Shown piece by piece: positions 1-64,000 of a stretch of DNA of 64,000 nucleotides. The stretch's first letter is position 1. Every line of letters begins with the position of its first letter. The DNA comes from Pseudoips prasinana (taxonomy: Eukaryota > Arthropoda > Insecta > Lepidoptera > Nolidae). The stretch spans positions 32,604,948 to 32,668,947 of the forward strand of contig OX621236.1 of NCBI GenBank assembly GCA_951640165.1, read 5' to 3'. The notes beneath the pieces are model-generated. The model was not told where the DNA came from. It saw nothing but the letters and a program-made list of their open reading frames with translations, and ran no database searches. A program made the position numbers and the translations under genes.

Positions 1-423
1 GGGAATTGTTTCTTCACTATGCAACGAATCCCTAAATGGGATGTATTTACAGATTCACTATATTTTTTTTATTCGCAAAGACTTTAAAAAGCCCTTGTAA
101 ATCGTCGGAACATGAATAATATTACAAAGATTTATAGATATTTAATTCTAGGTACAAGTCGATATCACCTAGATTTTGCCTTCAACACTGTCAGTACTAA
201 AGTTACATATCTCATGGTTTCGTTAAAATATCCTTATATGAGTGGACTCATATAACTAAGTTTGAATACGCTCTTAATTTTATTACTTTCAAAATGTTCT
301 TTATGTATTGCAAAATAAAGTCTAATTTTCATTACTGACAACTTGTGTCTTAACAATGTAATCTGCTGTTTCAAAAATCACGGACAATTATACGCGTTAA
401 ATTCGTAGATAAGGTATATTAAG

Positions 424-795
424 TACTAGCTGTGCCCCGCGGTTTTACCCGCGTAAAATTTTATAAATTACTAGCTGTGCCCCGCGGTTTTATCCGCGTT
501 AAATTTTATAAACTATCACAGTTCCTCCCCCGTAGGTGATAGCGTGATAATATGTAGCCTATATGCTGACCCGACCTCTTAGTAATATTCATGCAAAATT
601 TTAAGTATATCCATGCAGTACTTTTTGAGTTTAGCCCGGCCATACATACAGACAAACAGACACACAGACAAAAATTCTAAAAACTATATTTTTGGCTTTG
701 ATATCGATAGTAGACCACGCCTCAAGTATCCTTTAAAAAAATATTCTATGTACAGTTTTGACTTTCCTACGATTTTATTATATGTATAGATGAGG
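424..795 (+). mobile_element. Dispersed repeat with duplicated CCCCGCGG head
   Basis: Starts ctagctgtgccccgcggttt at 426 and again at 471, a 45-bp tandem duplication of the head; the body includes a cagacaaacagacacacaga-like stretch. The head is a common lepidopteran dispersed repeat. Relatives here: 10846-11018 (+) and 1105-1245 (-). Confidence 0.6.
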
Positions 796-1104
796 ATTTA
801 CACTCTACTGAACCCACTGTTTACCCATAGGACATCCGACCCATGCTACTTACAACTGGAACTGAAACTGTACACTTTATTGTTCTATTTCACTTGTACA
901 TATGAAGTATTAATACATTTAATAACATGCGATTCCGAGGCTGTTGACTAGTATAGGGTATTCATAGAAGTACAATTCTGGTCAAGGCCGCAACGACCGA
1001 TTATGTGGAAGCTGATTAGAAGCAATCGGTATAAATAGTTACCTGTGTATGTCCTGTAGCGCTGTCAAAGCGAATATAGTTTAATGTGATTGTAACATCG
1101 TTAT

Positions 1105-1245
1105 AATCACACTAATATTATAAAGGCGAAAGTTTATGAGTGTGTATGTTTGTCACTTCTTCACGTCTAAACGGCTGATACCCTGGATTAACACATAGAT
1201 TACAATTTACAAACTTGAATGCGAGTAAAATCGCGGGGCACCGCT
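1105..1245 (-). mobile_element. Dispersed CCCCGCGG-head repeat, short copy
   Basis: Reverse complement of the same family as 10846-11018: begins with tataaaggcgaaagtttatg and ends aatcgcggggcaccgctagt. Confidence 0.6.
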
Positions 1246-1315
1246 AGTATTACATAAATCAATAATGTTTCAGATTATTAACTTGCTTATACAAAGCAAT
1301 CTTATAGCTGTCTGT

Positions 1316-1425
1316 GGTTATAGCCAGTTGCTCTCACCGATAATCCATCGGCAAGATTAAGCACCTATGCTCGCGGTCAGTTTACAGATGGGTAACCGCA
1401 AAAATGACTCCACTTTGGTTGAGTT
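1316..1425 (+). mobile_element. 5S-rRNA-like SINE, head fragment
   Basis: Contains agttgctctcaccgataa, gcaagattaagcacc and gcggtcagtttacagatggg, matching the 5S-like part of the better copy at 34934-35195; the 3' body is missing. Confidence 0.6.
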
Positions 1426-1606
1426 TTACACAAATAAGTTTACATTCTGTATAGACATTTTAATAATAGTGCTTAAGGCCGAATTTCAACAACGCCGCCC
1501 AATTTCAACAGAGACTAGCCAAAGGATCTATTATAGTGCTCGATCGTGTGCACTCTTTATTATTTCAGTGAAAGAACGGCAATCGGACACATAAGTTTAT
1601 ATAATT

Positions 1607-1972
1607 GTACCTCGTTAGTCTAGCGGTAGCGTGTTCAACCGCAGATCCTGGGTCCTGGGCCCTGGGTTCAAATCCCGCGTCGGGCCCAAAATTACTCTAC
1701 TGTAAAAAGAAAAATTTCTCAGTATCAGCCCGAGGTCTGGGAGTTGGCGGTATTATACCCTCGTGCCACGGAGCGCACGTAAAGCCGTTGGTTCTATACC
1801 TGACATCTATCCAGTCGTGTCGTTAGTCATCCCATCGGATCATGAGAGTTATGGAATAGAAAGTGCCCCTGTGTTAGCGCATACACCTGTGCTCTATAAT
1901 ATGTCTTGCGGAGATGGCCAGTCTAGCCGTACAGACTAGCCGCCGTGGCCAAAATTCGGCTTGTAGGCATCA
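1607..1972 (+). mobile_element. tRNA-headed SINE
   Basis: A-box-like tagtctagcggtagcg (about 1616) and B-box ggttcaaatcc (about 1663) in tRNA spacing, followed by a non-tRNA body. No cloverleaf-completing 3' end or CCA-proximal stem, so a SINE head rather than a tRNA gene. Different head family from the copy at 25765. Confidence 0.65.
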
Positions 1973-2372
1973 TTATAATTGTACCTATATAATTGGACTA
2001 AAAGTCATAGGCACCTCAGTAAAACAACGTAAATCAAAATCCATTAAATTTAAACTAAATCACATAAATACCTTAAACATTAGTTAAGCGAAGCTATTAG
2101 TAATAAACATAGTTTCATATTTAGAGACATTAGAGTTTAATTGATAATGATATAATTTGCCGCGAGCCTTCCTAGTCATGCACAAAACTGTTTAATGTTT
2201 GACGAACACGCTAACGCAACGGAATACTTTGTAGACCTAACGTTAGCTTCTTGGTTAATTACTATTATTGTTGATATAAAATCGTGAAGAACTTCTTTAT
2301 GTAACTTTGAATGTGTACCTGTCGCAAATTAAAGATACACTAAGATACACGTGGTGATATAAATTACCCGTT

Positions 2373-2552
2373 CCATACGGACCGATGATCTAAATTAAAT
2401 TGAATATTTGCTTTGAAATGGAACTAAAACTGTACAATTTATTGTTGAGGTTATATAATGTACCATACGCACCGTTGATTTAAATGAAATTGAATATCTA
2501 CTTTGAAATGAACTAAAGCTGTACACTTTATTGTTAAAGTTATAAAGTGTAC
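2373..2552 (+). repeat. Two-copy 90-bp tandem repeat
   Basis: Units begin ccatacg(g/c)accg at 2373 and 2463 and stay alike (ttgaaat.gaact, ctgtaca.tttattgtt). The second ends in an inverted gtacacttta...taaagtgtac. A related stretch lies near 850-895. Confidence 0.7.
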
Positions 2553-2712
2553 CATTGCAATTCCAGTTGTATCTAAGCACCACCAAAACATACAAATATT
2601 TACCTTACCTTATTGCTGATTAATAACTACTAAATAAACAGACTTAGTGTAATATTTTTTTATTTCATAAACAATAGTTAGTAGTTCATTACAGATATGG
2701 TGACAACTTACC

Positions 2713-2752
2713 CCGGCTTCTGAACAACTTGCCCCGGGTCGGGGTAAGTTGT
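2713..2752. repeat. Imperfect hairpin, GC-rich loop
   Basis: aacttaccccgg ... ggggtaagttgtt flank a short spacer that itself repeats acttgccccgg. No function apparent. Confidence 0.5.
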
Positions 2753-3564
2753 TACTTTCCGGCTTTGTTTATAAAAAAAATGAATATCAAATAAATCTCA
2801 CAATAAATGACTCAAAATACTATCTTAAAAGCATAGTGAAATATGTAGGTTGATATTAATCGCAGTCTAGGAATATTAAAGTCAAAATTCTTAACAAATT
2901 TTGAGGTTAACTGAAAATCGGAACTTGTAGCCTCGCTCTCCCCTATTAAGTATTTGTTCACTTAATTGCATTCGTTATCTTTGTGGTTAATTTCTATAAA
3001 AGATCATATCAAATTGTGGATAACGTCTATTAAAGTCATTTTAGCCCTTTTTTATCCAAAACGCCCCCTCTGTCCGTTTGCGTTATGGGTTAAGAAAAGG
3101 CTATCAAGTCTGTTGAACTGAACCGCTCAAATGCAGAGAGTGAGTATGCAAGACGACCAAAGACAATTTTCAATTTACATCAATTCATAACAATTTTATA
3201 TCCTTTAAGGTCTAATTGTACGAAAGACCACATCTTTCAAATGAACCAGGACCAGTAACCTAAGCAGCAGCAATGTCGAGGTAGACGTTGGAAGTTTCCC
3301 AACTGGATAAACCGATATTAATTTAAACATTATTTTTTTTTGCTACTGTTAAGTTAAGAATAAGAAGAGCTAAGTTAAGAATTTTAAATAGTTGAAGCTA
3401 AGCAGCACACATAATTTTAATTTTCATAATTAAAAATATTTAGTAAGCTAGTTTAATTGATTGCTGTTTCATTGAAATCTATTGCACCCTTCAAAAATGA
3501 CACCTGTTTGTCTTCAATCATGAAATGTGCAGTGGTTTTCATGTTTGTTGATTTATATCTGACT

Positions 3565-3617
3565 ACCTAGTTTTGCCACAGTACTGTGTCGCCGGCGGTA
3601 CTGTGGCAAAACTAGGT
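3565..3617. repeat. Perfect 20-bp inverted repeat
   Basis: Arms acctagttttgccacagtac (3565-3584) and its exact complement (3598-3617), with a 13-nt GC-rich loop. Presumably the end of a foldback element; no coding. Confidence 0.8.
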
Positions 3618-3836
3618 GGTAACTACGTCGCCGGGGCGAGAAAGTGGGAATTCTCAACATTTGGGCAGAAAACCCATGAAAGACGATTTGTACTTTATAC
3701 AAATTTTCCGAGTCACGTGAACGCTGGCTCGCCCGCTTTCTAAAAAACGCTGAATAAAATTCAGAGAAGAAACTTCAGAATAAAAATAGAAAATTAAAAT
3801 AACTATGAGTACTTCTTCTTTATCGCATGAGTATTG

Positions 3837-4065
3837 GTTACACTGGTGTCACAGTTGTTCAAGCCGTCCAGTAGGCCTCCGACATGGCTTATCGATTTTT
3901 ATCTTACCGTCAGCTTAACGTGCCTTCCGAAGCATGGAGGCGCTCGTAAATTAAACCACTTTAACGGTCACCCATCTATGGATTAATCGCTTGCCTCGTG
4001 CTTTACCTCACCGATCACATAAGTTCGGTGAGTTCAATTGGCTATGAGCGCCACTATGAGATTAT
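3837..4065 (-). mobile_element. 5S-rRNA-like SINE, near-full copy
   Basis: Reverse of the 34934 family: agcttaacgtgccttccgaa, ggtcacccatctatggatta and a complement of the 5S-like head ending ggctatgagcgcc. Confidence 0.7.
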
Positions 4066-4274
4066 AATATGACTGAATAAAGTGACAGTAATTATATCCA
4101 TACATTTCACATAAAGACGAGGGACTCCAGTCTGAAACCAATCAATAACAATTCACCTATAATTCAAAGAAAAACAAATAAGTTTTATAGAAATGTTCAC
4201 GCTTTCTGTATTGAGGTTATACAATAGTCAACGCACATTGCCCGTCTATAACAGAAAGTGGCAGAGAGAAAATA

Positions 4275-4480
4275 TCGTACTGGGAGGGCAGTGGTGGTTA
4301 GTGTCTGAACTGTTGCCATCTATTAAGCCTCTGACATGTCTCAGCGACTATTGTCTAATAGCTACAAGTGGAAGCGATTGCCAAACATGCCCTCCAAAGC
4401 ACGGATAAGCTCTAAAATTAATTCACTTAGGCTGTCACCTATTTATAGACTCCAGCTCTCGGTAAACGTAGCCGATCACT
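4275..4480 (-). mobile_element. 5S-rRNA-like SINE, degraded copy
   Basis: Reverse copy with gggcagtggtggttagtgtc, gcctctgacatgtctcagcg, catgccctccaaagcacgga and gtcacctatttatagactcc. More diverged than the neighbour at 3837. Confidence 0.6.
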
Positions 4481-4771
4481 TTCAAAACGTGAAGATTCCT
4501 ATCAGTCAACCTCTACTGCAAGCCGCGCTAAGGAACGTCCTTCCAAAACCATAGCATAACTCGCCACGGGATATCATTACTTGTCTCAGATCAATAACAG
4601 CGTCACGTGGCGTGGTCCTCGCACAGTTGTGCCAATGTTAGGTAAATATTGACATTTGGTACGGCATTGATATCATGTATATGTTGAATAATTTCATCTA
4701 TATTGATATGCGACAAAATCACACAATATAGTGAAGAGTCACTTTAGAACGGCCAACATAATTTGTTTATG

Positions 4772-4911
4772 TACAGACGCCAGCACATCAAGCTACCCCA
4801 AATTTTGCAAATTTCCCCAATTGAAAGTGAACCTTATATTTATGTGATAAAGTTGAAAATCTATAAAAGAAATTTGACAGATTGGGGTACCTGGATGTGC
4901 TGGCGTCTATA
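4772..4911 (+). mobile_element. MITE (TACAGACGCCAGCA family), copy 1
   Basis: About 140 bp with near-identical ends tacagacgccagcacatc and gatgtgctggcgtctata, and subterminal inverted aaatttgacagattgg. Copies 2-4 at 7974, 36205 and 45410. Flanking TA may be a target duplication. Confidence 0.8.
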
Positions 4912-5989
4912 CTTAGTAATTACCTTTGCACAAACTCTATTCTGTACAGTTCAAAAATCTATCAGGATACACACAAATGTCCTAACCCAATATTTACGTG
5001 ATTACTATATTTTATTTAGGCGTGTGATTCGAAAAACTCAGATTATAACAATGCTTAATTCAAAATTGGGTAGTTATACGTTAATAAGGTTGGCTCAAGT
5101 TTGAACTTAAGTTTAATATAGCTGAAAGTTAAATATGTTTGAACGGGGCTTAAGACAATTAATGAGTAAGACTACGTTTCAAATCAGTTGTCCAAAATTG
5201 TCATTACCTACGTCATGATAAAAAAAATATTATTGTGAGCAAAGTTACGGTCGACTGCACGAACGCACGAACTGACCTATTTTTGTTTTTCAAATGTCGT
5301 TATACAGGCAGACTTATTTTCTTCCTTTAATTTTTCCGTGGCATTAGGCATGTTTGAAAAGAAAAGTAATATCTAATTTTCAATATTCAATATTTTTTCA
5401 CAGCTTAATTTAGCTTGAGGTATCATTTTAAATTTTTTTAAAGAATATAATATTTAATTTGACTGCCGTATGGCGCGGTGCTTAATTAAAATAAAAAAGT
5501 AGTAAACTTGGTTTGTTTTGGTAGTTGGCTCAAACCAAATTAACTACTTTTTTTTGTATGACCCAAAATTGCGATTTGTATCCGAATGGCATGTTTGTAA
5601 TGTCCTCCGCCATATAGGTATTTATGACTCTAAGGCCAAAAAAATATTGCAAGGTGACAAACATTTAACATGTATAATAATTATTTACCGTGATCTAATA
5701 ACGGTTATTTATATGTAGTATTACAATTTTACATTAAATTTAAAACGTCTTATTAAAATCACATTTTACTTTTGGTTTTGGTGTTGTTACTATCACAGAC
5801 AACAATTGGTCAGCAACGACTTTAATTTGTTTGTTATATTACTATATTGACAATTGATTTTATGACCGCATTTTGCCGATTCCATCCTCACACCAGAAAA
5901 TTATTTAAGTAACATACCTAAAGACGGTTAGTTATGCCAGATTTGGGTATTCTTTATGTCTGTCGGTTGCATTTATTTTATGCTAGCAG

Positions 5990-6135
5990 TTCCATCCACT
6001 CAGTAAAACCCGGACTGACACCTTAAAGTGTCATTCGAAGCACGAAGGCGCTGAAAAATTAAACCAATTGTGCGGTCACTTGCACCCTAGAAATAGAATG
6101 ACCGCGCTTCGGTATTGTAGCTATGGCTTAGTGTA
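5990..6135 (-). mobile_element. 5S-rRNA-like SINE, internal fragment
   Basis: Contains cgaagcacgaaggcgct, aattaaaccaatt and cggtcacttg, the middle of the reverse-strand family pattern. Confidence 0.45.
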
Positions 6136-6744
6136 CGTGAATTGTTGTTATTAAAGCATCCATCATAGATATGCCCCTTACAAGTTTAATGTACTGTACA
6201 AGGCGAGAACCAAACTATTGATTTTAATCCTTGTATTAAACTAGTAAGGTTAAAATCGTTGTGTATAGCATATAATAAAGTATAGCACAGCGTAGCTTGG
6301 GTTAAGGACCTAATTCGAAAATTAAAGGGCTCGAGAGCGAGATATAACAATAACTTTATTATCGTGTGTTAGATAATATTATTAAAATCAACTCAAGTTA
6401 CGTCTATATGTATATTGACCTGCTTGTCACAAATCATTTTCTATTTCTAATTTGTTTTTATGTAGCTAATGGAAAACCGATCTTCTTGCGATATTCCAAT
6501 ATAACATTTCCTTACGATTTTTATGTTGTTAGCCAGATTCATCTATAAGGTTTGTTAGGATCTAAAACTAGATTTATTTGTAAAAGGGAGTCAAAATATA
6601 AAATGGCACGGCGAAGTCTTACACGAGTTATACGCGTTCCTTTTTTACATGTGTACGAAACATTTCCTCAAACGTTACTCGGTCTGTAGATGAATTTTAA
6701 ATAAATTAATGAGGTAGGCATGAGGTTACGTCGACGTGAGTTAC

Positions 6745-6942
6745 ATAAGGACTTGCTTTGATCCGTAAAGAAATTGGCTACTATAAGAGAAAAGTTGAGA
6801 GAAAAGGACCGACGATCTTGTAAGGGTTGCGGGAAGACGCTGTATGCAGATAGCAAAAGACCGGCCATTATGGAGATCATTGGGGGAGGTCTTTGTTCAG
6901 CAGTGAAGGTCTTTAGGCTGATATGATGATGATGAAGAAAAT
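6745..6942 (+). mobile_element. RTE-like LINE 3' end
   Basis: Decayed gaccgacgatcttgtaaggg...gggaagacgctg...gaggtctttgttcagcagtg and a (GAT)n tail. Same family as 11760-11975, where the reading frame is clear. Confidence 0.65.
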
Positions 6943-6996
6943 CCAATTACTATAAGCAACAAAGCAAGTTCTCTTGTAAATTTGACATCAATACTA

Positions 6997-7085
6997 ACTA
7001 TTTTTGTATTGGGGGCTCATGGAAGTAGGCAACACACGTATTGCCTACCCGTGTGAGCTGCATGAACTTCCAATACAAAAACAGT
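6997..7085. repeat. Nested inverted repeat before E1
   Basis: Outer arms actatttttgtattgg / ccaatacaaaaacagt (one mismatch), inner aggcaa...ttgcct. Lies about 190 bp upstream of E1. Likely a small foldback element. Confidence 0.55.
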
Positions 7086-7278
7086 AAATTTACTTTTTAC
7101 TTAAGGGTACCTTATGGTATATAGGTCATCAATTTACTATATATTGATGAAAATTGTAATAACAAATCAATTAAATCGAACAATTCATGATTTTTTTTTA
7201 AATTATAGCAGGCATATGTCAACATTATCATGCAGTGGAATTTAGACCTTATTTTCATTTTTGTACATTACGTTTCAG

Positions 7279-62691
<55,413 letters not shown>

Positions 62692-63287
62692 CGGCGCCGC
62701 CGCGCGCGCTCGGCGCGGGACGTGCGCGCGCCGCCCGCTCCCGCGCTGGCGCCCGCGCCCGCGCCCGCCGCGTACACCTACTGACGCGCTACCGCGTGTC
62801 CTGAACGATCAGTTTTATACTCGCCGACCGTGTGTACATAGACGCCTCCCGTCGCTCTGGGGTTCGGACGACGCTGTCGGCCGGCCGCGGCCCGCCTCCG
62901 AATTCTAGTATTTACGAAGTTTTGGAAGATTTAATTTTTAATTCGCTAAAATTTTACTCTTTGATTTGTATTACGGTTAGGGCGATCGAGGTATGAGACG
63001 GTGCCGGACGACTCGTTTGCGCTAGGATTTTTACATAAAATGAAATTACTAGTCTGTATCGTAAGAGTAAACTTTCTATATTAAATTTGCACTACGTACG
63101 CGTCTACGTTAAGTCGCGCGGCGAGGGCGCGCGGGACCGGCCCAGTGGCGGCCCGGCCGCCCGACGCCGTTTCGTATTCAACTAACGCGTTGGGAGAACA
63201 CTAGCGATTCATCGTCAGACAAATTAATACTAGTATTGTATAAAATATTTACATAGCGAATAATTTTTACTTAGTTAATATATACTA

Positions 63288-63293
63288 AATAAA
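63288..63293 (+). promoter_or_regulatory. Candidate poly(A) signal AATAAA (proximal)
   Basis: AATAAA about 600 bp after the cac stop codon, followed by T-rich sequence. Confidence 0.5.
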
Positions 63294-63374
63294 TAATTAA
63301 ACATTTTTTATTGAATTTGCTGTCCTTCCCCCAAGTGCTTTATACCTACGTTATTTAAATTTAAATACGATTAA

Positions 63375-63384
63375 AATAAATAAA
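63375..63384 (+). promoter_or_regulatory. Candidate poly(A) signals AATAAATAAA (distal)
   Basis: Two overlapping AATAAA hexamers, followed about 10 bp later by ttgtgtgt, a GT-rich element typical downstream of cleavage sites. The stronger of the two candidates. Confidence 0.55.
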
Positions 63385-63522
63385 GATGAATTGTGTGTAA
63401 ACTTTTAAAATATATTTCTGCATTAAATAACCACCCAAATTGTTAAATCGTGTACTGAATATTGTTTAAAGATTTTGTCGCCTGGTTTTAAAAACGTAGT
63501 TTTAATACTTGGACATAGATCT

Positions 63523-63792
63523 ACGTACTCAAATAATGTTAACGATGTGCCGCGCTTTACTCAAGGAGTATTGTACTCAGATAATGTTAACCCCGTCTTG
63601 CGTCGTAATCAAGTGGAAGTACAATACTCACACAATGTTAACATCGTGCTGCGTCGTACCAGAGTGGAAGTATCGTACGATCTTAAAGTTAACTATGTAG
63701 GTATATGCCACGCCGCCTTTACCAAGTGGGAGTATTGTACTCACATAATGTTAACGACGTACCGCGCCGTACCTCAGTGGGAGTATCCTATT
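63523..63792 (+). repeat. Minisatellite, ~51-bp units, five diverged copies
   Basis: The core (a/c)taatgttaac recurs near 63533, 63581, 63632, 63682 and 63745 (spacings about 48, 51, 51, 62), each followed by a g.cgtgccgcg-like and then a gtggaagtat-like block. Short open frames here follow the repeat period and are not genes. Confidence 0.8.
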
Positions 63793-64000
63793 GCTTTGTC
63801 AGTTTAACTCATAAAATATACCTCAAAGTAACATTTAGAAAGTTAATTGTATGAGCCAAATTTTCGTTACTTATAGTAATTATAATACTTAGGGAAAATA
63901 GGATACTTCCACTGGGAATAATTCAACTTGCCGTCATCGACATTATGATCAATATTTGCCTCTAAAGTTTAAATTTTCTGCAAATATTTAAAACTATTTA

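Larger units (their letters stand above)
1..7278. other. Upstream flank or 5' intron, repeat-filled, no supported exon
   Basis: AT-rich sequence with the repeats listed separately. No promoter, 5' UTR exon or other host gene can be supported. Short open frames here fall in repeats or look random. Confidence 0.6.
62692..63400 (+). other. cac: cac 3' UTR, probable extent
   Basis: The first ~200 bp after the stop stay very GC-rich, then the sequence becomes AT-rich with a second GC-rich patch near 63110-63180. No continuing reading frame of the gene. The 3' limit is inferred from the poly(A) signals at 63288 and 63375. Confidence 0.65.

Noticed and set aside
1607..1690. tRNA gene
   Set aside because: A- and B-box present, but no complete acceptor stem, and a SINE body follows.
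4763..5104. 113-codon frame
   Set aside because: Its first half is translated MITE sequence, similar in three other copies.
63475..63807. 110-codon frame downstream of cac
   Set aside because: Follows the 51-bp minisatellite period.

Overview
The window is eukaryotic, AT-rich and intron-rich. It carries one recognisable host gene on the + strand, spread over about 55 kb: an insect presynaptic voltage-gated calcium channel alpha-1 subunit of the Cav2 class, orthologous to Drosophila cacophony (cac). The gene content and the repeats (tRNA-headed SINEs, 5S-like SINEs, RTE-like LINE tails ending in a GAT microsatellite, and the dispersed repeat starting CTAGCTGTGCCCCGCGG) point to a moth or butterfly (Lepidoptera). 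The species cannot be named from this.

Layout. 1-7278: upstream flank or intron, almost wholly repeats, with no exon I can support. 7279-62691: the channel gene, 43 exon positions (numbered E1-E43 here), four of them present as duplicated alternative exons. E1-E7 encode the N-terminus and domain I; E8-E11 the I-II loop with the beta-subunit binding site; E12-E15 domain II; E16-E18 the II-III loop; E19-E23 domain III; E24 (5' part) the III-IV linker; E24 (3' part) to E31 domain IV; E31-E43 the cytoplasmic C-terminus with EF-hand, IQ region, RIM-BP-type proline motif and a DDWC carboxyl end. All junctions keep frame: from the ATG at 7337, with one member of each exclusive pair, all in-frame cassettes and without the frame-shifting E38, the sum is 5631 nt, or 1876 residues plus stop. 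62692 to about 63400: 3' UTR with AATAAA signals. 63401-64000: flank with a roughly 51-bp minisatellite.

The most interesting content is splice architecture. Besides the two exclusive exon pairs known from Drosophila cac (IS4 and the I-II loop), the sequence shows two more equal-length, equal-phase pairs in domain IV: IVS1-S2 (111/111 nt) and IVS5-pore (92/92 nt). There is also a 42-nt cassette in the IVS3-S4 linker, an 18-nt microexon in the I-II loop, a 36-nt C-terminal cassette, a 185+13-nt two-exon module that could be skipped in frame, a 50-nt frame-shifting exon that would remove the active-zone anchoring tail, and two tandem-acceptor sites. Together these could tune gating, calcium-dependent regulation and release-site anchoring from one gene.

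Introns hold many mobile elements: at least seven copies or fragments of a 5S-rRNA-like SINE, several tRNA-headed SINEs, four copies of a ~140-bp MITE, long foldback elements, RTE-like LINE 3' ends and a minus-strand R1/jockey-like LINE fragment with sibling copies. Exon calls rest on reading the translation against the known family and on GT/AG phase continuity. No alignment or transcript data were available.
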